Origin: an uncultured Lachnospiraceae bacterium
GTDB lineage: Bacteria; Bacillota; Clostridia; Lachnospirales; Lachnospiraceae
DNA length: 12,772 nucleotides
Direction: 5' to 3'
Assembly (NCBI GenBank): GCA_946633495.1
Contig: CAMPAX010000049.1
Coordinates: 1-12,772, forward strand
Positions within the stretch are counted from its first letter, which is position 1. Every line of letters starts with the position of its first letter. A program made the position numbers and the translations under genes. Positions 1 through 6,554 of the stretch are shown here, one piece after another. A model generated the notes under the pieces. It was not told where the DNA came from and did not search any database. It saw nothing but the letters and a program-made list of their open reading frames with translations.

Positions 1-110
1 CCGAAAACAACTTAGTGCATTATTGTATCATATCTTAACTTCATTTTCCATACGAACCTGAATTAATTCTTTGGGGTCCAAAATAACCCGTCATCCGTTC
101 CGCATGACAG
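1..110. other. Non-coding left edge, no gene seen
   Basis: This AT-rich stretch lies beyond the terminator. I see no open frame with a ribosome-binding site and no RNA gene in it. A weak imperfect inverted repeat (GTCAT...ATGAC, near 90-108) and a short TTTGG/CCAAA repeat (near 71-83) are present, but both are short enough to be chance. Confidence 0.5.
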
Positions 111-157
111 AGAGAAAGAAAAACCGCCTCTCCTGAAACATACAGGAAAGACGGTTT
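111..157 (-). terminator. Intrinsic terminator after the DUF6465 gene
   Basis: Two 15-nt arms (121-135 and 143-157) pair completely as RNA, with two G-U pairs, around a 7-nt loop. In the minus direction the stem is followed by a U-rich run (TTTTTCTTTCT, 123-113). It begins 11 nt past the stop codon of the DUF6465 gene, so it most likely ends the metal-uptake/DUF6465 transcripts. Read on the plus strand the run after the stem is weaker. Confidence 0.88.
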
Positions 158-168
158 CTTTCGATTTT

Positions 169-387
169 CTAAAAATCATTCTGCGTGTTGATGATATGAA
201 AAGAACCGGTTTCATCTCCGTTAAATACGTAGTATGCCCTGTCCTCTTCCGGCTTTACATAGAGATCGATGCTCCGTAGATCTTCGGCTTTCTTTCCGGA
301 AGCCGCCCAGATCTTCTTCGCCTCAGCCACAAGCTCATCCTGGCTGACCTGCTCTCCGTAAAACTCAACATATACGGATGTCTTCAT
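169..387 (-). CDS. DUF6465 family small protein
   Basis: This encodes a 72-residue soluble protein with no signal peptide or membrane segment. The pattern (MKTSVYVEFYGEQVS at the N-terminus, then an AKKIWAASGKK helix, LYVKPEEDRAYYVFNG and a TGSF end) matches, from memory, the DUF6465 family of small Clostridia proteins, whose function is unknown. It probably forms a small alpha/beta fold, judged from alternating strand- and helix-like segments. The start at 387 is chosen over an upstream in-frame codon at 426 because a strong ribosome-binding site (AGGAGGGG) sits 5-6 nt before it. It follows the ZnuA-like gene by 83 nt, has its own candidate promoter (438-465), and is closed by a strong terminator. 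It could still be partly read through from the metal-uptake unit, but nothing in the protein suggests metal binding: it has no cysteine and only one histidine. Confidence 0.8.
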   Translation of the reverse strand: MKTSVYVEFYGEQVSQDELVAEAKKIWAASGKKAEDLRSIDLYVKPEEDRAYYVFNGDETGSFHIINTQNDF

Positions 388-437
388 TTGTCCCCTCCTA
401 TCCTGATAAAGAGATCTCACCCTCAACTAACGTTTTT

Positions 438-465
438 ATCTTACCATTTGACAATAAAAAGTCAA
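438..465 (-). promoter_or_regulatory. Candidate sigma-A promoter of the DUF6465 gene
   Basis: On the minus strand a TTGACT box (465-460) is followed after 16 nt by TAAGAT (443-438), a 5/6 and 4/6 match to the housekeeping consensus. It lies immediately after the stop codon of the ZnuA-like gene and about 50 nt before the DUF6465 start. A short TTGAC/GTCAA inverted repeat overlaps the -35 box and could be an operator or chance. Confidence 0.5.
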
Positions 466-470
466 GTTTA

Positions 471-1550
471 TTATTTCATGGAAGTCTTCAAGGCATCGTA
501 GTTCTTCCTCATCAGGTCAAGATATGCGGCACCATCCTGAATGTCCTTCATATTAACGCTCTGCATGGAGTTCAGTACCACGATGTCCTGATCCTTCTTC
601 CCGGTGCTGTTCCGGATGGTTTCCGCAATCTTATGATTGTTCCCCTCCAGCACATAGATGCACCCAAGTCCCAGCTCGTCCACCTTTCCTGCCAGGAATG
701 TAATGGTTTCAAAGCTGGCCTCCGTCTCGGCCGAACAGCCGACAAATGCCGCATAATATGAAAGGCCATAGTCATCGACCATATATCGGAAAGGAAATCT
801 GTCCCCGAAGAGCAGTGTCTTCGTTCCGGAGTTTTGGAAAAGCTCCTTGTACTGTCCGTCCAGCTTCTCCAGTTCATCCGTATAGGCCTTCGCATTCTTC
901 CGGTAGGTATCCGCATTGGCTGTATCCAGATTCTCCAGCTTCCCGGCAATCGTATTTACGAACAGCTTTGCATTTCGAAGAGACAGCCAAACATGCTCAT
1001 CATACTCTTTTTCTTCCTGATGTTCTTCCGAGTGGTCCGCATCCTCATGTCCGGCCTCTTCATGCTCCGGCTCCTTCTGCATGCCCTCGACCACTTCCTC
1101 TTCTTTGGCAGATTCGCCCAGAACCTCCAGCAGATTCACAACTTCCATGTTCTTGTTTGTTGCTTCCTTAAGGGCATCGTCCACCCATTCGTCAGACTCC
1201 CCTCCGACATAGACAAAAAGATCACAGGTACTGATCCTTGTAATGTCTTCCGCCGTGGGCTGATAACTATGCAGATCCGCTCCGTTATCCAGAAGCAGTG
1301 TCAGCTCCACACCTGCCGGATTCTCTCCCAGGATCTGCCGGATCCAGTCATATTCCGGAAAAACCGTAGCAACTACCCGAAGCTTACCGCTCTCTGTCAC
1401 CGTGCTGCCTGCCGTAGATCCGGCAGAGCTGTCCGTACTTTTGTTACTGCTGCCGCAGGCCGCAAATGCTGCGGCAACTAAGATCATAAGCAGTCCCGTC
1501 ATGATTCGGCGGAAGAACTGCCTTCCCGTTTTTTCCATACTGTATCGCAT
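471..1550 (-). CDS. ZnuA-like metal ABC transporter substrate-binding lipoprotein
   Basis: This encodes a cluster 9 (ZnuA/AdcA/TroA-type) solute-binding protein that should be anchored outside the membrane and hand zinc or manganese to an ABC permease. The 359-residue protein has a basic N-terminus, a hydrophobic stretch (about 16-31) and a lipobox ending in Cys32, followed by a Ser/Gly/Thr linker. The fold then starts at KLRVVATVFPEYDWI (57-70). His94 in ADLHSYQPT and His186 in DEHVWL match two canonical metal ligands. A His/Glu-rich loop with histidines 163, 168, 173 and 177 sits just before the latter, as is common in zinc-specific members. Where family members usually carry a third histidine (H-x-A-F-x-Y), this protein reads DRFPFRY (250-256). 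The start at 1550 is preferred because GAGGA (1562-1558) lies 7 nt upstream. It follows the regulator gene by 43 nt and is presumably co-transcribed with it. No permease or ATPase gene is adjacent. Confidence 0.88.
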   Translation of the reverse strand: MRYSMEKTGRQFFRRIMTGLLMILVAAAFAACGSSNKSTDSSAGSTAGSTVTESGKLRVVATVFPEYDWIRQILGENPAGVELTLLLDNGADLHSYQPTAEDITRISTCDLFVYVGGESDEWVDDALKEATNKNMEVVNLLEVLGESAKEEEVVEGMQKEPEHEEAGHEDADHSEEHQEEKEYDEHVWLSLRNAKLFVNTIAGKLENLDTANADTYRKNAKAYTDELEKLDGQYKELFQNSGTKTLLFGDRFPFRYMVDDYGLSYYAAFVGCSAETEASFETITFLAGKVDELGLGCIYVLEGNNHKIAETIRNSTGKKDQDIVVLNSMQSVNMKDIQDGAAYLDLMRKNYDALKTSMK

Positions 1551-1593
1551 TTTCATTTCCTCTTTCATATAAATTGCCTGGTCAGCCGCAGTG

Positions 1594-2013
1594 TTATCCT
1601 GCCTTTCGGCACGTCTCACAGATTCCGTAGAATACGGTCCGGAAGGGATCCAGCTGAAATCCATGATGTTCCATCAGATGCCCCTGAATCTCCCCCAGGG
1701 CTTCACAGTTCATATGGATCAGGATTCCGCACTTTTCACATTTACAGTGAAAACAGGTTCCCTGCAAATGATTCTCCTCCGGAACATACGCAAAGCAGGC
1801 CGGGCTGTTGGCGTCGATCACATACTTCTGCACGACCCCCTCATCCACCATTCTCTCCATCTGCCGGTAAACCGTGGTCTGTCCGATGGAGACACCCTGC
1901 CGATGCAGGTAATCACAAACATCCGTCACCGTGATATGCTTCCCCGGTACGGTCTTCATGTAATCGAGGAGCTGTGTCCGTTGTTTTGTCTTGTAATTCG
2001 GTTTTTCTGCCAT
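1594..2013 (-). CDS. Fur/Zur-family metal-responsive transcriptional repressor
   Basis: This 139-residue protein is a typical Fur-superfamily regulator, which binds DNA when loaded with metal. A winged helix-turn-helix spans about 27-60 (TVTDVCDYLHRQG, then VSIGQTTVYRQMERMVDEG). The C-terminal dimerisation half has Cys92-x-x-Cys95 and Cys132-x-x-Cys135, the usual structural zinc site. It also has candidate sensor-site residues His89, His100, Cys103, His112, His116 and His117. Sequence alone does not separate Zur from Fur or PerR. The next gene encodes a His-rich ZnuA-like lipoprotein, which favours zinc (Zur). The start at 2013 is chosen because GGAGG lies 5 nt before it; the in-frame ATG at 2025 falls inside that ribosome-binding site. 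Three palindromic operators surround its promoter, indicating autoregulation together with the lipoprotein gene. I leave the symbol empty because metal specificity is not proven. Confidence 0.9.
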   Translation of the reverse strand: MAEKPNYKTKQRTQLLDYMKTVPGKHITVTDVCDYLHRQGVSIGQTTVYRQMERMVDEGVVQKYVIDANSPACFAYVPEENHLQGTCFHCKCEKCGILIHMNCEALGEIQGHLMEHHGFQLDPFRTVFYGICETCRKAG

Positions 2014-2032
2014 AATGTCCTCCAAATAAAAA

Positions 2033-2047
2033 TGAAAACCATTTTCA
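2033..2047. promoter_or_regulatory. Fur-superfamily operator, copy 1
   Basis: TGAAAAC-C-ATTTTCA is a 7-1-7 inverted repeat with one mismatched position. It lies in the 5' untranslated region, just upstream of the regulator gene's ribosome-binding site. It is the same motif as copies 2 and 3 and resembles the TGATAAT-N-ATTATCA pattern known for Bacillus Fur. Confidence 0.75.
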
Positions 2048-2056
2048 ATTTCAATC

Positions 2057-2071
2057 TGAAAACGATTTTCA
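2057..2071. promoter_or_regulatory. Fur-superfamily operator, copy 2, at the transcription start
   Basis: TGAAAAC-G-ATTTTCA is a 7-1-7 inverted repeat with one mismatched position. It touches the -10 box and covers the predicted transcription start. It begins 24 bp after copy 1. Confidence 0.8.
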
Positions 2072-2099
2072 TTTTATATATACCCGATCCAATTGTCAA
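2071..2099 (-). promoter_or_regulatory. Sigma-A promoter of the Fur/Zur-type gene
   Basis: On the minus strand a perfect TTGACA -35 box (2099-2094) is followed after exactly 17 nt by TAAAAT (2076-2071). Transcription would start near 2064, about 50 nt before the gene. Operator copy 2 covers the -10/start region and copy 3 lies just upstream of the -35 box, so repressor binding would block the polymerase. Confidence 0.8.
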
Positions 2100-2102
2100 T
2101 AT

Positions 2103-2127
2103 GAAAATGAAAATAATTTTCATTTTC
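2103..2127. promoter_or_regulatory. Fur-superfamily operator, copy 3, extended perfect palindrome
   Basis: The core TGAAAAT-A-ATTTTCA (2108-2122) is a perfect 7-1-7 inverted repeat. The symmetry extends to 12-1-12 over 2103-2127, giving a 25-bp perfect palindrome. It ends directly against the murF stop codon and lies 3 bp upstream of the -35 box of the regulator gene. Confidence 0.82.
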
Positions 2128-3561
2128 TTACAACTGCCGAACCTCCGGTATCAGTTCCCGGATGATCTCTTCGAAATGCATTCCGTGAGACGCCTTCACC
2201 ACCACCATATCTTCCGGAGCAAGATGTTCTTTCAGATATGCGGCAGCTTCCGCATTGGAATCAAATGCGCGGTAAGAAAGTCCGGGAAGAGCCTGCACCG
2301 CATGTGCCCCCAGCGTCTTCGCCATGGTTCCCACCGTCACGAGACAGTCGATCTTTTTGCCCAGGAAGAAATCGCCGACCTCCGCATGACGCTCCAGTTC
2401 ATCCGGTCCGAGTTCAAACATATCTCCCAGGACTGCCCATCTTTTTCCCTGCACCTTATCCTGAGACAAGACACTCAGCAGCGCCTTCATGGAATCCGGA
2501 CTTGCGTTATACACATCATCGATCACTTTGGTTCCGGACTCCATCCTCCGGATGATCTGCCTCATAGGCTGAAAGGAAGCAAGTGCCTCCGCGGATGCGG
2601 AAAGATCCAGGCCCAGATAATCACAGATGGCCATGGCCACCAGCGCATTTCGGATATTATGATCACCCGCCACCGGAATTTCAACGGGAACCCTTTTATC
2701 CCCGTGACAGTAAATGAATCCCGCACCATCCTCCAGAATCTTCGGATCTTCGGCCCGGTACTCCGCCTCTTCGCGGAATCCGAAATACCAGGTTTCCTTC
2801 GTATTTGTCTTTCCCTTCATCTCCCAAAGCATGGGATCATCCGCATTCAAGAAAAGCACCGTGTCCGGTGTAGCGCAGCAAAGCTTCTGTTCCCGGATCA
2901 CCTCTTTTGTCCCGAAATATTCCATATGGCAGGTTCCGATCATGGTGACCACAGCGATCTCGGGACGAACGACAGACCGAAGCAGATCCATCTCTCCGAT
3001 CCGGTCGATCCCCATTTCCAGAACCGCAACCTCCGAAGGTTCATCCAACATCCTGCTTGTGGCAATGGGAACTCCGATCCAGGAATTAAAATTCTTCGGC
3101 GTCTCATACACCTCCCGGGCGCTGCCGAGAGCCGTGGCGATCATCCGACGGGTGGTGGTCTTCCCCACACTTCCCGTAACGCCGATCACCGCACGTTCAT
3201 ACTGCATTCGGATAGACGCTCCGATGGCCAGATGCGCCGTCTTCGTGTCCTCCACCAGGATCAGCACATCCCCGTGTTTTTTTGCAGCTTCCATGGATTC
3301 CGGTGTCGTATAAATGTCGCCGGGCTGCCGGTCAACCACCGCTGCTGCCGCCGTTTCCAAAGCCTGTGAGACAAAGCGGTGTCCGTCGGTCTTCTCTCCC
3401 GGAAGCGCCACAAAGAGATCTCCCTCCCGGATCTCACGGGTATCCACACAAAGATCCGTCACCTGCCGTTCGGCGACCTCACCTGCATCGTCCTGTTCAT
3501 TCATGCAGATCAGGGTTCCCCCCGTCATTTTCACAATGTCACGTAATGTGATATTCTTCAT
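2128..3561 (-). CDS. murF: UDP-N-acetylmuramoyl-tripeptide--D-alanyl-D-alanine ligase
   Basis: MurF is the cytoplasmic ligase that adds the D-Ala-D-Ala dipeptide to the UDP-MurNAc-tripeptide, the last step in making the soluble peptidoglycan precursor. The 477-residue protein is slightly longer than usual. The N-terminal Mur domain carries VDTREIREGDLFVALPGEKTDGH-type residues (39-61). The ATP-binding P-loop GVTGSVGKTTT is at 127-137, KNFNSWIGVP at 156-165, LEMG at 181-184, GDHNIRNALVAMAI at 299-312, and the MurF-typical DDVYNASPDSMKA at 348-360. The C-terminal domain has LGDMFELG (378-385) and VKASHGMHFEEII (455-467). The ribosome-binding site AGGA/GGACGG precedes the start. It sits 102 nt downstream of the DJ-1 gene with an imperfect hairpin in that gap, and directly before the Fur/Zur promoter. 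No other mur or ddl gene is in the window. Confidence 0.96.
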   Translation of the reverse strand: MKNITLRDIVKMTGGTLICMNEQDDAGEVAERQVTDLCVDTREIREGDLFVALPGEKTDGHRFVSQALETAAAAVVDRQPGDIYTTPESMEAAKKHGDVLILVEDTKTAHLAIGASIRMQYERAVIGVTGSVGKTTTRRMIATALGSAREVYETPKNFNSWIGVPIATSRMLDEPSEVAVLEMGIDRIGEMDLLRSVVRPEIAVVTMIGTCHMEYFGTKEVIREQKLCCATPDTVLFLNADDPMLWEMKGKTNTKETWYFGFREEAEYRAEDPKILEDGAGFIYCHGDKRVPVEIPVAGDHNIRNALVAMAICDYLGLDLSASAEALASFQPMRQIIRRMESGTKVIDDVYNASPDSMKALLSVLSQDKVQGKRWAVLGDMFELGPDELERHAEVGDFFLGKKIDCLVTVGTMAKTLGAHAVQALPGLSYRAFDSNAEAAAYLKEHLAPEDMVVVKASHGMHFEEIIRELIPEVRQL

Positions 3562-3575
3562 TTCCGTCCTTTCCT

Positions 3576-3602
3576 GAATCTCCGTATCGATATACAGGAT
3601 TC
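3576..3602 (-). promoter_or_regulatory. Hairpin in the murF 5' leader
   Basis: An 11-bp stem forms between 3576-3587 and 3592-3602, with a 4-nt loop, one bulged base and one G-U pair. It lies about 15 nt upstream of the murF start, just before the ribosome-binding site. No U-run follows, so it is not a classic terminator. Its role is unknown, and chance is possible. Confidence 0.4.
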
Positions 3603-3663
3603 CCCCGCATCAAACTCTCTCTTCACATTATCCCTTCCGTGTTCTTCCGAAGCCACCCCATCA

Positions 3664-4221
3664 CTACGCCCGGGGATAGAGGATCTGATTTGCGATCTCC
3701 TGTGCCTTCTCATCGGAAATGATCAGCTCGATCATTTTCAGTCCGAAATCAATGGAGGTTCCCATGCCGCGGCTGGTAACAAACTGCCCGTCCACCGCAA
3801 CGGTCTGAACAGCTCCTGTCCACTCCGCCCCAAGAAGCTCCGCCTCCTTACCGGGATAGCAGGTCGCTTTCCGTCCTTCCAGAAGCCCCATCTGACCGTA
3901 GACCGTAGGTGCCGCACAGATCGCGGACAGGATCTTTCCTGCCTCCTTATGCTTCAGAATCTCCGCTGCCACAGCTTCACTCGCTTTCAGATTGGCAGTT
4001 CCCTTCAGTCCTCCCGGAAGGAAAATGGCATCTGCTGCTTCCGTAAGACTTCCGATGGTAACATCTGCTGTCACCGGGATCCCGTGAGAGCTTACCACCA
4101 CCGGATCCTCCGTGATGGATACCGTTACTACCTCAATACGCGCCCGACGCATCAGATCTATTGGTACCACTGCCTCGCTTTCTTCAAATCCCTCTGCCAG
4201 AAACACATAAACCTTGCTCAT
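3664..4221 (-). CDS. DJ-1/PfpI family protein
   Basis: This 185-residue cytoplasmic protein has the DJ-1/ThiJ/PfpI flavodoxin-like fold. The nucleophile elbow SAICAAPTVYG places the reactive cysteine at 102. The N-terminal AEGFEESE (9-16) supplies the acidic residue (Glu16 by alignment with Glu18 of human DJ-1) that contacts it. Also typical are FLPGG (67-71), CYPGKE, and the C-terminal TSRGMGTSIDFGLKMIE. The family includes deglycase/glyoxalase-like, chaperone and protease-like members, so the activity cannot be read from sequence; the length and motifs place it nearest the DJ-1/YajL branch. Its ATG overlaps the TGA of the CYTH gene (ATGA), and AAGGGG lies 7 nt before the start, inside the CYTH gene, so the two are probably translated together. 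A 102-nt gap separates it from murF. Confidence 0.92.
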   Translation of the reverse strand: MSKVYVFLAEGFEESEAVVPIDLMRRARIEVVTVSITEDPVVVSSHGIPVTADVTIGSLTEAADAIFLPGGLKGTANLKASEAVAAEILKHKEAGKILSAICAAPTVYGQMGLLEGRKATCYPGKEAELLGAEWTGAVQTVAVDGQFVTSRGMGTSIDFGLKMIELIISDEKAQEIANQILYPRA

Positions 4222-4739
4222 GATAATTCCCCTTTCATATCCTGTGATCTTATCTTTGAAAGAAATCCTCGTAGTTCCTCCGAATTCATCCTGCTGAGTG
4301 CCGCATTGGTGTAGGAGCCATCCTCCGTCACCTCACGCCGGAACCAGGGCGGGGGCGTAAATCTCTTCGCCGCCTCCACGGAGGGAAACTCCACCTCCAC
4401 ATAAACCAGTCCTTCCAGGGCCCCGTGGAACAGATCCAGTTCTGCTGTAAGACCGGTATTCTCCTCACCGGAAAGCGGGATCAGATACCGCGTCTTGCTG
4501 ATCATAAGTCCTTCCACCTTCCCTGACAGCTGCTCATACTGTTCCCCGGTGAGCCTCGTCTCAAACTCTTCCCGTTCCAGCAGTCCGCCGCTTTTCACTG
4601 TAAGGATATAATCCTCATTACTCCTTCGGATCCGGATCACAGGATCCGTGGAGATATACCCCTGCGACATTTCCTTTTTCCGATATGATGACAGATCCAG
4701 TTCTCCGGGATCCGCCAGAAATTTACGTTCGATCTCCAT
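4218..4739 (-). CDS. CYTH domain protein (triphosphate tunnel metalloenzyme)
   Basis: CYTH proteins fold into a beta-barrel tunnel that binds triphosphate compounds with divalent metal; bacterial members are mostly tripolyphosphatases, with some class IV adenylate cyclases. The 173-residue protein opens with the signature MEIERKF (Glu2, Glu4, Lys6). Basic residues expected in the tunnel follow: Arg36 and Arg38 in IRIRRS, Lys49 in LTVKSGG and Arg84. The acidic pairs follow in turn: AELDLF (Glu100, Asp102) and VEVEF (Glu115, Glu117), then the C-terminal VTEDGSYTNAALS (137-149). All features fit a complete single-domain member; there is no CHAD domain. The ribosome-binding site AGGA lies about 7 nt upstream. 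It is 47 nt downstream of the DUF1189 gene and overlaps the DJ-1 gene by 4 nt. The true substrate is not evident, and tripolyphosphate is the default guess. Confidence 0.9.
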   Translation of the reverse strand: MEIERKFLADPGELDLSSYRKKEMSQGYISTDPVIRIRRSNEDYILTVKSGGLLEREEFETRLTGEQYEQLSGKVEGLMISKTRYLIPLSGEENTGLTAELDLFHGALEGLVYVEVEFPSVEAAKRFTPPPWFRREVTEDGSYTNAALSRMNSEELRGFLSKIRSQDMKGELS

Positions 4740-4786
4740 CCGATCTTCCTTTCATCGTACCTTCTCCCAAAAGCCAAAAAAAGGAT

Positions 4787-5701
4787 TCACTCATCCGTAT
4801 GATACCTGGCATAGGGCGCAAAGGTCTTAAATATCATCCGCAGTGTGATAAAGATTCCAACCGCAGATACGATAGCGCCCGGGATATATCCGCCGGTCGC
4901 TTTATTCACATTCACAAGCAGCATACCGATGGTCTGGGCGTAGAAACAAAGCCGAAATACATTTCCGCGTTTCAGATCAAGACCGGTATTTTGGGCGATG
5001 GGCCACGCAAGGAGCATGTAGATCAAAGAGGCAGCCAGATATTTGAGCAGTGTCGCCGTCACCATCAATACCCCGGTCAGGATCAGCGCGATATAGAATC
5101 CCGGAATCGCAGACACCAGGGTCTCACGGTTAAATCCATCCTCAAAATAATCCGCGATCCTTTGATCCAAAAGCACCTGCTGCAGCCCGTTCTCCGTCAC
5201 GACGGCCTGAAGCCGGGCACTGCCGATGGCAAATGTGAGAGGTGCCGATCCCAAAGAATCCTTCGGTACGGCGGATTCCTTCGTATCCACTACGATCTCA
5301 TAGGTCCCCAGATTGATCTTGAAGGGCTCATCCGCTTTCAAAACCCCGTTACTCACGTTAAAATCCGGGATCTTATTCTCAAAGAGGTTTCTAAATCCCC
5401 CGAAATGAATGATCGTCGCAGCTACCGGGATCACGTACAGCATGAATTCGATCAGAAGTCCCATGAAAAGACAGTAACGGACAAATCTTCCCACCGACAA
5501 CCCCGCGAGACCGATCAGCTGCATCGGCCGCATGATGGAGATCCTGAGCTGTTCGATCACCGACACCTTCTCCGGAACTTCAAAATCCAAAGAAGACTGT
5601 CCGGAGGATCCACCCTCCGGTTCACCGGGGGGATCCGAGGGATTTTCCGGAGGTCCGCCCTCATGTTTTCTCTTCTCCTCATCGTTTATGTATTCTCTCA
5701 T
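4787..5701 (-). CDS. DUF1189 family membrane protein
   Basis: This 304-residue integral membrane protein matches DUF1189, a Firmicute family of unknown function. A proline/glycine/acidic cytoplasmic-looking N-terminus (1-45) is followed by an amphipathic stretch with MRPMQLIGL (57-65). The first membrane segment is at about 73-99. A roughly 100-residue loop probably outside the cell (100-198) contains the family-typical PDFNVSNGVLKADEPF. Further membrane segments lie at about 199-236 (probably two), 248-264 and 273-291. The loop contains strand-rich segments such as INLGTYEIVVDTKES. The start at 5701 has GGAG 6-8 nt before it and lies 30 nt after the HAD gene, so co-transcription is likely. 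No catalytic motif is recognisable and the role is unknown. Confidence 0.82.
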   Translation of the reverse strand: MREYINDEEKRKHEGGPPENPSDPPGEPEGGSSGQSSLDFEVPEKVSVIEQLRISIMRPMQLIGLAGLSVGRFVRYCLFMGLLIEFMLYVIPVAATIIHFGGFRNLFENKIPDFNVSNGVLKADEPFKINLGTYEIVVDTKESAVPKDSLGSAPLTFAIGSARLQAVVTENGLQQVLLDQRIADYFEDGFNRETLVSAIPGFYIALILTGVLMVTATLLKYLAASLIYMLLAWPIAQNTGLDLKRGNVFRLCFYAQTIGMLLVNVNKATGGYIPGAIVSAVGIFITLRMIFKTFAPYARYHTDE

Positions 5702-5731
5702 ACACTCTCCGATCTCCGTAAATATGCGGAG

Positions 5732-6553
5732 TCAGCCAAAGATCAAATGAAAATGCTCCAGCGCCTGTCGAAGTCCGCCCTGATCCACATCCGCGGTCAC
5801 ATAATCTGCCGCCGCTTTACAGGCTTCACTTCCGCCTGCCATACAGATGCTGTTGCCGGCAAACTCCATCATTTCCAGATCATTATTGCTGTCACCGAAG
5901 GCATAGGTATCTTCTCTTGGGACCCCAAAATGCTCCATCAGAAAGCGGATCCCGCTGGCCTTGGAATATCCGATGGGCTCCAGCTCGAAGAACCTGACCT
6001 TCCCGGATCCGGGCGATATCACTCCGCCCCGGTCAATGTAAGTAAAATCCACTGCGATCTCCCGGCGGAACCGTTCCACATCACTGGTTTCATCGAACCA
6101 GCCGGAGAACTTATCAAAACGAAAGTCCGGAGCATCGATATCTCCCGGCATTTTGTATCCCTTCTTCCTCATGGCAGCCACAACCGGCCGGATATAAGGC
6201 ATATCCAGCTTCTCATCATACGAAGCGATCTCCGTATGCTCAAAAAAAGCCTGCATCCTGCATTCTCTGCAGATATATGCCAATTCACGGCAGCGCTCTT
6301 TTGGGATCTCATGCCGGTGAAGTACCTCACCGCGATATTCGATATAGGTTCCGCATCCGCAGACAAGACCGTCAAACCCGGGCGCCAGTATAAACGGTTC
6401 GATATTGCAGCGAACCCGTCCGGTGTTGATAAAGCAAAGATTCCCGGCGGACCTTGCAGCCTGCAAAGCGGCTGCAGCATCTGCCGGGAACATATGTCTC
6501 TCATCATCCGTGATGAGTGTACCGTCTATGTCGAAAAAAAGTAACTTCTGCAT
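5732..6553 (-). CDS. Cof-type HAD-IIB phosphatase, candidate riboflavin-pathway phosphatase
   Basis: This 273-residue HAD-superfamily hydrolase has all four catalytic motifs. They are DIDGT (Asp8 nucleophile, Asp10 acid/base), INTGR (Thr44), Lys198 in GYSKASGI, and GDSNNDLEMM (Asp221, Asp225). The cap domain between motifs II and III (about 80-185) makes it type IIB (Cof). Such enzymes dephosphorylate small phosphorylated metabolites. The start is 1 nt after the ribH stop codon and lacks a clear ribosome-binding site, pointing to translation coupled to ribH. Bacterial riboflavin synthesis needs a phosphatase for 5-amino-6-ribitylamino-2,4-pyrimidinedione 5'-phosphate, and in Bacillus subtilis (YcsE) and Escherichia coli (YbjI) this role is filled by HAD-IIB enzymes. 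Location therefore suggests that function, but sugar phosphates or FMN are also possible substrates. Confidence 0.92.
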   Translation of the reverse strand: MQKLLFFDIDGTLITDDERHMFPADAAAALQAARSAGNLCFINTGRVRCNIEPFILAPGFDGLVCGCGTYIEYRGEVLHRHEIPKERCRELAYICRECRMQAFFEHTEIASYDEKLDMPYIRPVVAAMRKKGYKMPGDIDAPDFRFDKFSGWFDETSDVERFRREIAVDFTYIDRGGVISPGSGKVRFFELEPIGYSKASGIRFLMEHFGVPREDTYAFGDSNNDLEMMEFAGNSICMAGGSEACKAAADYVTADVDQGGLRQALEHFHLIFG

Positions 6554-6554
6554 A

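Noticed and set aside
90..108. Short GTCAT/ATGAC inverted repeat at the left edge
   Set aside because: Only five perfect outer pairs with an internal mismatch; expected by chance and not followed by a U-run.
1591..3369. A 592-codon open frame on the plus strand opposite the Fur/Zur-type gene and murF
   Set aside because: It spans two well-recognised minus-strand genes and the operator region, has no family-like motifs and no good ribosome-binding site. It is a shadow created by codon usage of the real genes.
4685..6544. A 619-codon open frame on the plus strand opposite the DUF1189 and HAD genes
   Set aside because: It runs across two intact minus-strand genes and their intergenic gap, and its predicted product is rich in His, Arg and Pro with no domain. 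Shadow frame.
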